Positions 32,955-41,432 of a stretch of DNA of 64,000 nucleotides are shown here, one piece after another. The position numbers and the translations under genes were made by a program. How positions within the stretch are numbered: position 1 is the stretch's first letter; each line of letters starts with the position of its first letter. This stretch comes from Acetobacter aceti (GTDB lineage: Bacteria > Pseudomonadota > Alphaproteobacteria > Acetobacterales > Acetobacteraceae), in the NCBI RefSeq assembly GCF_002005445.1, contig NZ_CP014692.1, positions 1,612,001-1,676,000 of the forward strand. Reading direction: 5' to 3'. Under the pieces are notes generated by a model, which was given only the letters and a program-made list of their open reading frames with translations, was not told the DNA's origin and ran no database searches.

Positions 32955-33794
32955 GTGCAGTCAGACGTGACATCGAAAACTCCACCATCAGGCCCCAGAA
33001 AACCCGCTTCGACACAGGCATCCCGTGTGCCGGGACGTCGTGCCGTCAGGGTGACGGCTACCCCGGGCGCCAGGAACAACGACTCCGATAGCGTCGCTGT
33101 CCGGTCGGTTCGCTCGAAAACCGTAACCGTGAAGAATACCCGCAAGAAAACAACGGCACAGCAACGCTGGCTGGCGCGTCAGCTCAATGATCCCTACGTG
33201 GCGGCCGCCCACAAGCAGGGATGGCGTTCCCGTGCCGCCTTTAAACTGATCGAGATTGATGACCGTTTTCATCTTATCAGACCCGGTCAGCGCGTGGTGG
33301 ACCTCGGCGCTGCTCCCGGCGGCTGGACGCAGGTGGCAGTGAAACGTGGGGCTTCCCATGTCATTGGTGTTGACCTTCTTCCGGTCGATCCCGTTGCCGG
33401 CGCGGAAATTATCGAGGGCGATTTCACTGATCCGGAACTTCCCGGTCGGCTGATCGAGATGCTGGGTGGCAAGGCCGACCTTGTCCTTTCTGATATGGCT
33501 CCGAATACCACGGGTCACGCTCCAACCGACCACATGCGGATCATCGGCCTTGCGGAAGGCGCGCTGGATTTTGCGTTCGACGTTCTGGCGGAAGGGGGTG
33601 GTTTCATCGCAAAGGTCTTTCAGGGTGGTTCAGAGAAACAGATGCTTGAGCCCATGAAAAAACTTTTCACTTCTGTGCGTCACGTCAAACCACCGGCAAG
33701 CCGCAAGGATTCCAGCGAGTTGTATGTCGTGGCGACAGGATTTCGTTCTGAACGGCTGGCGGAAGTCAGGGCTGAGCGAAACGAACGTCTGTGA
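32955..33794 (+). CDS. rlmE: 23S rRNA 2'-O-ribose methyltransferase RlmE (FtsJ/RrmJ)
   Basis: Methylates U2552 of 23S rRNA in the 50S subunit using S-adenosylmethionine. The core begins at about residue 65 (QQRWLARQLNDPYVAAA, SRAAFKLIEID with catalytic Lys). The SAM motif is VVDLGAAPGGWTQVA. The remaining tetrad residues are Asp in VLSDMAPNTTGH, Lys in GGFIAKVFQGG and Glu in DSSELYVVA. The first 60 residues are a basic, Ser/Thr/Pro-rich extension absent from E. coli RlmE (209 residues). Start is GTG 32955, 24 bases after the phosphatase gene, so the two are probably cotranscribed. Confidence 0.92.
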   Translation: MQSDVTSKTPPSGPRKPASTQASRVPGRRAVRVTATPGARNNDSDSVAVRSVRSKTVTVKNTRKKTTAQQRWLARQLNDPYVAAAHKQGWRSRAAFKLIEIDDRFHLIRPGQRVVDLGAAPGGWTQVAVKRGASHVIGVDLLPVDPVAGAEIIEGDFTDPELPGRLIEMLGGKADLVLSDMAPNTTGHAPTDHMRIIGLAEGALDFAFDVLAEGGGFIAKVFQGGSEKQMLEPMKKLFTSVRHVKPPASRKDSSELYVVATGFRSERLAEVRAERNERL

Positions 33795-33811
33795 CATGAT
33801 TTGAAACCATT

Positions 33812-33846
33812 CCTCTTTTGTCCCGTTGGAAAAAGGACAGAAGAGG
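33812..33846 (+). promoter_or_regulatory. Hairpin covering a ribosome-binding site
   Basis: CCTCTTTTGTCC (33812-33823) and GGACAGAAGAGG (33835-33846) pair over 12 positions with one G-T. The right arm includes most of the strong AGGAG (33844-33848) that lies before ATG 33856. It could end rlmE transcription or hide the ribosome site of the ferritin-like gene. Confidence 0.5.
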
Positions 33847-33962
33847 AGTGAAATCATGCGAGCAGCAACACCCTGAAAAGAAAATACGTTTCTTACCGAG
33901 TTCGAAACATTGCGGGCACGCCCGAAGAAATCGATTGGTGACGGGCGCTGACGCCAGCCTAT

Positions 33963-34430
33963 GTGGGTCATGTCGATAAGACGATCGAGTTGCGTCAGGC
34001 TGTGGTTGCAACCGAGATTGTCTGTACCCTGCGTTATCAGATGAACGCCATTGCCGCTTCAGGCATTAATAGCGAGAGCATCGCCGCAGAATTTGCCAAG
34101 CATGCGCAGGAAGAACAGACGCATATACTGTGGGCCGCAGAGCGGATTGATCATCTGGGCGGTATTCCCGATATGAGCCCGGCCGGACTGGCGACACGTT
34201 CCGCCACCGAATATGGCAAACCCGGTAATCTGGTCGAGATGATCAAGCAGAACCTTATCGCTGAACGGATTGCGGCGGAGCATTACAGCGAACTGATCCG
34301 CTATTTCAGCGACAGGGATCCGACGACACGGATCATGCCTGAAAAAACTCTGGCGCAGGAAGAAGAACATGCCACTGACATGCATGACTTCCTCGTGGCG
34401 CATGAAGGAACGACGTTTCTGCAAGACTGA
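33963..34430 (+). CDS. Ferritin-like (bacterioferritin-type) protein, 5' end damaged
   Basis: A four-helix di-iron protein for iron storage or protection. The readable frame (155 codons from GTG 33963) holds ELRQAVVATEIVCTLRYQMN, then HAQEEQTHILWAAERIDHLG (E-x6-Y and E-x2-H ligands) and ERIAAEHYSELIRYF plus EKTLAQEEEHATDMHDFL for the second half. Upstream, the sequence encodes SNTLKRKYVSYRVRNIAGTP and EEIDW in the same frame before a TGA at 33939-33941, then RALTPAY. A strong AGGAG with ATG 33856 is out of phase with this. The original start was probably ATG 33856, and small indels near 33858 and 33940 have disrupted it. Confidence 0.7.
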   Translation: MGHVDKTIELRQAVVATEIVCTLRYQMNAIAASGINSESIAAEFAKHAQEEQTHILWAAERIDHLGGIPDMSPAGLATRSATEYGKPGNLVEMIKQNLIAERIAAEHYSELIRYFSDRDPTTRIMPEKTLAQEEEHATDMHDFLVAHEGTTFLQD

Positions 34431-34472
34431 GATTGGGCAGACTTTACTCCAGAACGGGTAACGCCTTCTCCG

Positions 34473-35447
34473 TTAGACGATCTGGTTGATGAGCGGCTTT
34501 CCTTCAGCCAGTCGTCTGATATTATCATGCAGAATATTCGCGACACGACTTTCATAAGCCACGGTATCGCCAGCGGCATGCGGCGTGATCAGAACGTTCG
34601 GCATGGACCAGAGCGGCGATGTTTCAGGGAGCGGTTCCCGCTCAAACGTATCCAGAGCCGCCATGCCGATCTGCTTCTGCCGTAAAGCCGTGATCAGGTC
34701 AGATTCCACCACTACTGAACCGCGGGCGACATTGATCAGACAGGCTGTGGGCTTCATCAGGCTGAGAATTCTTCCGTCAATCAGTCCTCTGGTCTCCGGC
34801 GTTGCGGGGCAGGCGAGGATCAGGTAATCCGCATTGCCTACTGCTTCCGGAAGCTGATCGTCAGCAACAGTGGTGATGGCGGGCCCAGTCCCGGCAGTCG
34901 CATTTTTGCGGACAACAGTGACCGTCTGGCCAAGTGCAAGACACACAGTCGCCAGCCTCGCGCCGATTGCCCCAAATCCGACAATCACGACATGCGTGCC
35001 AGCGACTTCATGACGCCGTTCACCCTGGGTGCGAGCGAGTTTGCGCCAGAAGGACTGGCGCTGGTCGTCTCTGGCTTCCCATAATCTTCTGGAGTGGCTG
35101 AACATCAGGGCGACGGCATGTTCAGCGACCGCATTGGCGTTCACGCCTCGTGCGCTCGCCAGATGCACTCCGCGTTCACGAAAAGCTTCCGTGTCATACT
35201 GTTCGACACCGGATGTCATGGTCTGAAGCAATTTCAGGTGGGGAGCGAGCGCAAGATAGCCGGGCTCCCAGAGGGTCATCGTCACCAGGATATCCGCATC
35301 AGCCAGTGCGGGGACGAGGTCGGTCTTGGTTTTTGCCCAGACACACTTGGTTGGCTCATCCCATGCGTCCACCATTGATTTGATGTCGAACGACGAATGG
35401 GCGATGACGATGTTCGGTTTTTCATTAAGCCAGAAAGACACAGGCAT
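34473..35447 (-). CDS. D-2-hydroxyacid dehydrogenase (glyoxylate/hydroxypyruvate reductase type)
   Basis: A 324-residue NAD(P)H-dependent enzyme reducing 2-keto acids such as glyoxylate or hydroxypyruvate. The nucleotide-binding motif is VVIVGFGAIGARLA (about 152-165). The catalytic residues are Arg in CLINVARGSVV, Glu in DTFEREPLPETSPLW and His in VLITPHAAGDT. The N-terminal substrate domain has LLQTMTSGVEQYD. Length is typical. GGGGGA precedes the ATG. It converges on the ferritin-like gene and lies downstream of rsmA on the same strand, with a 69-base gap. Confidence 0.87.
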   Translation of the reverse strand: MPVSFWLNEKPNIVIAHSSFDIKSMVDAWDEPTKCVWAKTKTDLVPALADADILVTMTLWEPGYLALAPHLKLLQTMTSGVEQYDTEAFRERGVHLASARGVNANAVAEHAVALMFSHSRRLWEARDDQRQSFWRKLARTQGERRHEVAGTHVVIVGFGAIGARLATVCLALGQTVTVVRKNATAGTGPAITTVADDQLPEAVGNADYLILACPATPETRGLIDGRILSLMKPTACLINVARGSVVVESDLITALRQKQIGMAALDTFEREPLPETSPLWSMPNVLITPHAAGDTVAYESRVANILHDNIRRLAEGKPLINQIV

Positions 35448-35516
35448 TCCCCCGTCATGACACAGGAGATGAGTATCTCTGCGTTATCAGCTCAAACGCA
35501 ACAGACGTTGTTGCGA

Positions 35517-36362
35517 TCAGCGTTTCCCGGACGGGGTTGTTTCAAGAAAGCATCGCGCCAGACGATCGAATTCCGCGATATCCAGCGTCTCCGCCCGGCG
35601 GGAGCCATCAATCCCGGCAGCCTGAAGAAGGCGTTCGCCTCCGATGCCCTTGAGCGATCCACGCAGCATTTTCCGGCGTTGCCCGAATGCTGTCGCCGTC
35701 ACACTTTCCATGGCACGAAACAGTTCGGGGGATGGTTGCTCGCCATGAGGCGTGATTTCCACAACGGAAGACCAGACTTTGGGGGGAGGAGAGAAAGCGC
35801 CCGGCGGCAGACGCATCACCTGTGAACAACTGGCGCACCACTGGGAGATGATTCCCAGTCGCCCATAATGCTCGCTGCCCGGTTCAGCGCAGATCCGTTC
35901 CGCGACTTCAAGCTGGAACATCAGCGTCAGCCGTTCCCACTGAGCTGCCTGCCGAAGCCACCCGATCAGAAGGGGCGTCGCGACATTGTAGGGAAGGTTG
36001 GCAACAATCCGGCGCGGAGCCGGGCAAAGTGTTGCAAGATCCAGTGCAGTCGCATCGGCCTGAACGATTTTCAGACGGTCAGGGGCTTCAGCAACCAGTT
36101 CCTCTATCACGCCAATAGCACGGGAATCGACCTCGATGGCCGTGATGGAAGCGGCCTGACTGTCGAGAAGCGCCCGTGTCAGGCCGCCCGGTCCGGGGCC
36201 GACTTCCACGACATGACGACCCTCAAGCGGGCCGGACAGTTCGACAATCCGTTCGGTGATCCCGGGATCGAGGAGGAAGTGCTGCCCCAGAGAGTGACGC
36301 GCGGCAAGATTATGGCGGTTGATAACGGAAGAGAGAGGCTCCCGGGGAGAAATATCTGTCAC
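35517..36362 (-). CDS. rsmA: 16S rRNA dimethyladenosine transferase RsmA (KsgA)
   Basis: Dimethylates A1518 and A1519 near the 3' end of 16S rRNA, a late step of 30S assembly. A 281-residue protein with the N-terminal HSLGQHFLLDPGITERIVEL, SAM motif VVEVGPGPGGLTRALL, acidic loop AIEVDSRAIGVIEEL, and the catalytic NLPYNVATPLLIGWL. The C-terminal RNA-binding domain has LPPGAFSPPPKVWSSVV. It starts 3 bases after the surA stop. In many alphaproteobacteria pdxA sits between surA and rsmA; it is absent here. Confidence 0.95.
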   Translation of the reverse strand: MTDISPREPLSSVINRHNLAARHSLGQHFLLDPGITERIVELSGPLEGRHVVEVGPGPGGLTRALLDSQAASITAIEVDSRAIGVIEELVAEAPDRLKIVQADATALDLATLCPAPRRIVANLPYNVATPLLIGWLRQAAQWERLTLMFQLEVAERICAEPGSEHYGRLGIISQWCASCSQVMRLPPGAFSPPPKVWSSVVEITPHGEQPSPELFRAMESVTATAFGQRRKMLRGSLKGIGGERLLQAAGIDGSRRAETLDIAEFDRLARCFLETTPSGKR

Positions 36363-36365
36363 TGA

Positions 36366-37775
36366 TCAGGGCGCCGCCGTCCGCATGTCGATGACGGCGC
36401 GGCGGTGCAGGTCACGATCCAGCTGGCGGGCCGTCTGCTCGACACGCTCGTTCAGTAGCTGATCGGCGATCTCGCTGGGAGAACGGTCAGCGAAATTCTT
36501 GGTCTTCTTGCCACAGACCATCAGGATGTCGATGCCTTCCTGGGAAACCAGAGGACGCGTGGGTTTTCCGATCGGCAGTCCGGCGAGAATCTGCTGCATC
36601 TGGGGATTCAGTCGCTCAAGCTGCAGTTCGCCCGGATTGGACGGGCGTACTTCCCCCATCTGCTTGTTGACGGCGGCAAGTTCGTCACAGGAGTGCACCG
36701 TCTGTGTCAGGCGTACCGCCTTTTCCAGCATCTGGCGCTGCTGGTCCGTCGGAGCCTGTGGATTCAGAGGCACGCTGAATGGAAGAAACGCCTGTCTGGC
36801 GTCAAGCAGCGTTCCCGGCTGATGTCCGATGACCCGCTTTCCCATGACTGTCGCGATAACATAGCCACCCGCAACCTTGATGGGATTTGAAATGGCTTCT
36901 TCAGGCATCTGGCGGACCATTGCGACCACTTCCGGGTCGAGGCTGTCTTCCTGAACCCAGCCCAATGAACCGCCATCAAGTGCGCTCTGCGCCTGCGAGA
37001 ACTGCGCCGCCACAATGGAGAAGGGCGCTCCACGACGGAGTTCCTGAATGATGGTCTCGGTGAATTTCAGTTCGTTTTCGCTGTGGCGCGGATCGGCAAC
37101 AGGAACGAAGATCTCGCTGATCAGGTATTCCGGCCGCCCCTGCTGTCTGCTCAGAGCCTCCTGACGCTGGGCGATTTCAAGGGAGGTCATCCTGGATTTT
37201 GCGCCAAGCTCCTGGCGAAGAACCTGCATCCAGCCGATCTGGACCCGGATCTGGTCGATCAGCGTGGTCAGGGAGACGCCATCCTGCGACAGCTTGTTGC
37301 GGAGCGCGTTGGGCTCCATGCCGTTGCGCTTTTCGATATTGCCGATGGCGTCGGCAATCTGTTCGGGAGAGACGTTAATGTGACGGGACAGGATTTCCTG
37401 CGTGCGCAGACGTTCATCGATCAGCTGACGTACGATCTGTGGTCGCAGCCGCTGCATGATGTCCTCACTCAGGGGCAGTCCAGTGGAAAGCACGAACAGG
37501 CGACCGCGGTTATCAACGTCGCGCTGTGTCAGCGGCTGGCCGTTGATCACGGCGATGATGGCGTCCTGCTTGCTGCCCAGCGGTTCAAGCTTCGGCGTAT
37601 CGGCCGCCTGCTTTTCTTCCTGTTCAGGAGAGGAGGCGGACGCATCATCCGTCGCTGCCTGTGGCTGCTGGTGGTGGTGGCGCGGCGTGGCTGCGTTAGC
37701 TTGCAGACTGGCGAAAGAACCCAGCGCGACTAAGAGGGCCAGGGCGGAACCTGTCACGGAAAGGCTCAGTCGCAT
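36366..37775 (-). CDS. surA: Periplasmic chaperone / peptidyl-prolyl isomerase SurA
   Basis: Assists folding of outer-membrane proteins, including LptD, in the periplasm. From ATG 37775 the protein is 469 residues: signal peptide (MRLSLSVTGSALALLVALGS to QANA), a His/Gln/Glu-rich linker, a SurA N-domain (AIIAVINGQPLTQRDVDNRG and onward to about 225), and a parvulin domain around EYLISEIFVPV to GWVQEDSLDPEVV. A second, weaker isomerase-like region follows. The frame is open back to 37889, overlapping lptD by 14 bases; ATG 37775 was chosen because it makes the signal peptide N-terminal. It lies in the operon lptF-lptG-lptD-surA-rsmA. Confidence 0.9.
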   Translation of the reverse strand: MRLSLSVTGSALALLVALGSFASLQANAATPRHHHQQPQAATDDASASSPEQEEKQAADTPKLEPLGSKQDAIIAVINGQPLTQRDVDNRGRLFVLSTGLPLSEDIMQRLRPQIVRQLIDERLRTQEILSRHINVSPEQIADAIGNIEKRNGMEPNALRNKLSQDGVSLTTLIDQIRVQIGWMQVLRQELGAKSRMTSLEIAQRQEALSRQQGRPEYLISEIFVPVADPRHSENELKFTETIIQELRRGAPFSIVAAQFSQAQSALDGGSLGWVQEDSLDPEVVAMVRQMPEEAISNPIKVAGGYVIATVMGKRVIGHQPGTLLDARQAFLPFSVPLNPQAPTDQQRQMLEKAVRLTQTVHSCDELAAVNKQMGEVRPSNPGELQLERLNPQMQQILAGLPIGKPTRPLVSQEGIDILMVCGKKTKNFADRSPSEIADQLLNERVEQTARQLDRDLHRRAVIDMRTAAP

Positions 37776-37875
37776 ACAGCTTGGTCTCTCACCTGATCGA
37801 TTGGAGCTGTCATCATTATCCAATCGTGTAAATTTTTGAAGTGGACCCGGGCGGCCAAACAGAAGGTTCATGATT

Positions 37876-40308
37876 TTATTTGATGCCAAACGCGCCGATT
37901 GTCTTGAGCGTCAGTGTGAACAGCACCGTTGAATAGCGCTGCTGGCCGCCGATCTTGGTGTATTGCTTCAGATACATAAGATCGAGCCCGAAGCAGTCAT
38001 TCATGTAGCCGATATTGCCGCCAACTGACGCGAATTTGTGTCGTGACAGTGCGCGGCGTACGAAAAACGATCCGTGCCAGTTCCGCCAGTTTGCTGAAGC
38101 GCCACCACTCAGTTCGTTTGTCGGAGCGTAATAGAGTGAAGGCGGCGAGCCACCGTTGCGGAAGTCGTTCACGTAATAATAGTACGGCGTCACAGGCTCT
38201 CTGACATACCCGCCGAAGAAGCTGACACGGGGGAGGTTCCCGGCGTGAGGCAGAGTGACGTTGAAGAGCGCATCAGCGAAGTCCACCCGGCCTGTGTAAG
38301 GGCTGATCCGGGTACGTCCCGTAACACTGAAATAGCGGAACGGATCAATCTTCGCACGGGCCACGATATCCGAGAGATGGTGATCAAGGCCGGAATAGGG
38401 CTGGCGGTTGTGCTGGACATGCTCCTGGAAGCTTTCGCCAACCAGCATGTCAACGGTGTGACCGTTCCACGTCCAGTTGCCGTGGACGCCGACATTGGCG
38501 CGCAGGCCGCCGTCGATCCGGTCTGTGCCCTGATACCGGTTCAGCGCGAACAGTGTTGAATCCGTGAATTCGTAGTTCAGACTGTCTTCGTTGGGCATGC
38601 GACGGTTAACGCCCGCTCCCTGATTCGGGGCATAGATCGCCTGCACGATCGGTTCCAGAATCTGGCTTCCGTGGCCTTTCATGAACTGACGGACAAACGG
38701 CCAGTTCATCTTGACCGCCAGGGTCGGAACAACCTGACCGGCAGTCGTGCTTTTCATGTAATTATAGTAGTTCGGCTGCTGGTAGAGCTGTGACGCATGA
38801 TACAGCATGGCGTCCAGCCGCGCCGTGACAAGGAATTTCTGCCCCCAGCTGCTGCGGAACGGCCGGTCCCAGTTCAACTGGACTTCTCCGCGTTGATCGC
38901 GCGTGCCCTGATTACGATAGACATAGAAGTCATTGGTGTTGACGGCCAGTCGTCCACCAAGAATATCTGGCTGGTTGAGGAGGCTGTACTCGTAATGAGG
39001 CAGTACGAACGGCAGTTCGTTGTTACGAATGACGCCCCGGTTCAGGCCCTGATAGAACTGCGCGTCGAGCTTTGAATAGGAACCTGTGCCGAAGCCTTCG
39101 ATAAAGGCGTCGGAGTTCAGAGTGTCGCCGCCATAGCCCGGCACACGGTAGTCACGCATGTAGTTTGCGCCCGTTGCGACACGCGCATTGAAGCCGGCGC
39201 GCCATTTGGGCGTGAGCGAGAACATCCCTTTTGCAAACAGGTAGCCCTGTATGCCGTGGTCGTCCTGGGAGCCGACAGAGTCACCAAATCCGTTTGTGTA
39301 GGCGCCGGACTTGTGCGTGTCGTAGGCTAGGCCGCCCATGACGCGAATTATGCCGAAATTGAACGCTTTTCTATACTGGGCGCTGATCTGCGGGCCTGTC
39401 TTGGTGGAGAAAAGGGCCTTCACCGTCAGATCGGAAGAATCATCAATCACCCAGTAATAGGGAACAGTGAAATAGGTTCCGAGATAACGGTCATGAGGTG
39501 TGATGCCGGGAATCAGGAAACCGCTGTGACGCTTGGCCGACGGGTCGGTCATGGAGAAGAAGGGAAGATAGAAGACCGGAACTCCCAGAATATCCATGTA
39601 GGTATCACGGAAATCGATCTTCTGGTGCTCGATGTCCTGCGTCGCTCCATAGGCCCGGAGCTGCCAGAACGGCGCGCGGGTCGGGTCCTTCGCGCAGATT
39701 TCGCAGGCCGTATAGACGGCGCGGGTCATGTCGTTGACCTTGCCGTCCGTGCGCCGCATGCCGTTGGCTGCCAGCTTGGCGTTATCGACCATCATCGCAT
39801 TCACATGCGTCATGATGCCGTTCTTCATGTCACCGCTCAGCTCGGCATAATGAGAGAACAGAACGGACCCGTCCGGCTGGCTGGAGGCGACATTGCCGGT
39901 CGCGGCAATGATCCCTGTATTGCGGTCATAGGTAATCTTGTCGGCCCGAAGAATATGGTCGGACTGCCAGACCTGCACATTGCCGGTCCATGTCACGACG
40001 CCCGCATGATCGTCGTAACTGACATGGTCAGCCTGAAAGGTGGCCGGTTCACTCTTGGAGCTGGGATTGCTGCTGCCCGGATTGAAATGCGTGGGAGACG
40101 GCCTGAACTGCGCGTGCGCCTTATGCGCGAATAGGCCGCAGGCAAGCGCTACGGAGCCGAGACCCAGACTCACCCACAGGAAACGGTGGCCGATGTGGGC
40201 CGTCTCACAGCGCAGGTCTGTGCTTCCCGAACGTCGCATAAGGGCAGCCCTCATGCGCCGCATACGACGCGAAAGCTGTCTCTCGGAACGAGGTGCGGGA
40301 AAGGGCAA
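37876..40308 (-). CDS. lptD: LPS-assembly outer-membrane protein LptD
   Basis: The beta-barrel that inserts lipopolysaccharide into the outer leaflet. It has 810 residues with a long N-terminal segment, a signal anchor/peptide at about 43-66 (LWVSLGLGSVALACGLFAHK), and an LptA-like jellyroll (about 92-200, VSYDDHAGVVTWTGNVQVWQ). The C-terminal barrel (about 230-810) is rich in alternating aromatic residues and includes FYLPFFSMTDPSAKRHSGFL. Cys pairs expected for the disulfides are seen in CEICAK (about 200) and NDCFGLD near the C-terminus. The gene starts one base after the lptG stop, so it is cotranscribed with the export permease genes. Confidence 0.93.
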   Translation of the reverse strand: MPFPAPRSERQLSRRMRRMRAALMRRSGSTDLRCETAHIGHRFLWVSLGLGSVALACGLFAHKAHAQFRPSPTHFNPGSSNPSSKSEPATFQADHVSYDDHAGVVTWTGNVQVWQSDHILRADKITYDRNTGIIAATGNVASSQPDGSVLFSHYAELSGDMKNGIMTHVNAMMVDNAKLAANGMRRTDGKVNDMTRAVYTACEICAKDPTRAPFWQLRAYGATQDIEHQKIDFRDTYMDILGVPVFYLPFFSMTDPSAKRHSGFLIPGITPHDRYLGTYFTVPYYWVIDDSSDLTVKALFSTKTGPQISAQYRKAFNFGIIRVMGGLAYDTHKSGAYTNGFGDSVGSQDDHGIQGYLFAKGMFSLTPKWRAGFNARVATGANYMRDYRVPGYGGDTLNSDAFIEGFGTGSYSKLDAQFYQGLNRGVIRNNELPFVLPHYEYSLLNQPDILGGRLAVNTNDFYVYRNQGTRDQRGEVQLNWDRPFRSSWGQKFLVTARLDAMLYHASQLYQQPNYYNYMKSTTAGQVVPTLAVKMNWPFVRQFMKGHGSQILEPIVQAIYAPNQGAGVNRRMPNEDSLNYEFTDSTLFALNRYQGTDRIDGGLRANVGVHGNWTWNGHTVDMLVGESFQEHVQHNRQPYSGLDHHLSDIVARAKIDPFRYFSVTGRTRISPYTGRVDFADALFNVTLPHAGNLPRVSFFGGYVREPVTPYYYYVNDFRNGGSPPSLYYAPTNELSGGASANWRNWHGSFFVRRALSRHKFASVGGNIGYMNDCFGLDLMYLKQYTKIGGQQRYSTVLFTLTLKTIGAFGIK

Positions 40309-41430
40309 TCAGCCGTCCTCCAGATGCAGTAAAAGCGAGACAGCCAGACAGAGCCCTGCGCCCGTTGGTGCCCAAGCCGCGAGCAGAGGCGGCAAGGCTC
40401 CCGAGTTACCAAATTGTTCAGCAACTTTCGAGACCGTGAAGAGCAGAAACCCTGCGCCGACCCCGGAACCGATCATTTTGGCAACACCTCCGCGACGGGT
40501 TGGCCTCATGGAAAAGCCCGCCGCCACGAGAGACATGGTTCCTGCAAGGATGGGAAGGGCCAGCAGGGACTCAAAATGCAACCGGTGCCGAATCGAGGAA
40601 AATCCTGACCTGTCCAGCATCGCTATGAAATTCGGAAGCGCCCAGACAGACAGGGTTTCAGGGGAGGCGAAGCTTTCCTGCACGCGATTGAGCGTAAGAT
40701 CGGTCGGCAGGGTGATGGTCCGGGTGGCGCCAGGTAATTCGTAGGGATGAAGCTCGCTGGCGTTGTCGAGTTCCCAGTGTCCCGGAGCAAGATGCCCGGA
40801 GGGTGCTTCGATGCGGAGAAGCAGATTCCCGTCATGATCCAGACGGAAAACGCTGATATCATGAATCATCAGAAGTGCGCCGTCGAGATGGGTATCGCGC
40901 GAATGCAGGATGGCCACGCCGTGCGCGTCGAGTTCCGTGTCGAGCTGACGCAGCCACAGCGATGCCCCCGCCATGGTGAGGGGGCCGCCGCCTGACCGGA
41001 GATACTGCTCGTCCAGCGCTTCTGCGCGTGCGTACATGATCGAGGACAGAGGCGAGACGCCGGCTGTGGTCAGCGCGCCCATCGCCAGTGCGCAGGCGAG
41101 GGGAGCCGCCAGAAACTGCCATGCGGAAATCCCCGCGGCGCGGGCGACGATCAGTTCGGAAGAGCGGGTCAGGCGCCAGAAACAGATGATCCCGCCCAGA
41201 AGCACGCCGAACGGCATGATCTCCATGAAGAAGTAGGGGATATGCAGGCCCGCGATCTCGGTCACCAGACTGGTTGGCACGTCGGTCTTGGTGGCGACGC
41301 GCCTCAGCAGGTCGATAAAGTCGAACAGGCAGACGATTCCGGTCAGAAACGCCGTCATCGACAGGACGGAAAACATGAACTGACGCGCGATATAGATGGA
41401 CAGAGTCACGGGTACGGTCGTGAAAAACAT
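40309..41430 (-). CDS. lptG: LPS export ABC permease LptG
   Basis: One of the two inner-membrane permeases of the LptB2FG transporter that extracts lipopolysaccharide and feeds it to LptC-A-D. 373 residues, six predicted spans in two groups of three (about 12-110: SVLSMTAFLTGIVCLFDFID, FGVLLGGIICFWRL, FLAAPLACALAMGAL; and about 285-370: LLALPILAGTMSLVAAGF, GVGAGFLLFTVSKVAEQFG, APTGAGLCLAVSLLLHL) separated by a periplasmic beta-jellyroll. Two bases separate it from lptF upstream and it abuts lptD downstream. Confidence 0.92.
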   Translation of the reverse strand: MFFTTVPVTLSIYIARQFMFSVLSMTAFLTGIVCLFDFIDLLRRVATKTDVPTSLVTEIAGLHIPYFFMEIMPFGVLLGGIICFWRLTRSSELIVARAAGISAWQFLAAPLACALAMGALTTAGVSPLSSIMYARAEALDEQYLRSGGGPLTMAGASLWLRQLDTELDAHGVAILHSRDTHLDGALLMIHDISVFRLDHDGNLLLRIEAPSGHLAPGHWELDNASELHPYELPGATRTITLPTDLTLNRVQESFASPETLSVWALPNFIAMLDRSGFSSIRHRLHFESLLALPILAGTMSLVAAGFSMRPTRRGGVAKMIGSGVGAGFLLFTVSKVAEQFGNSGALPPLLAAWAPTGAGLCLAVSLLLHLEDG

Positions 41431-41432
41431 GA

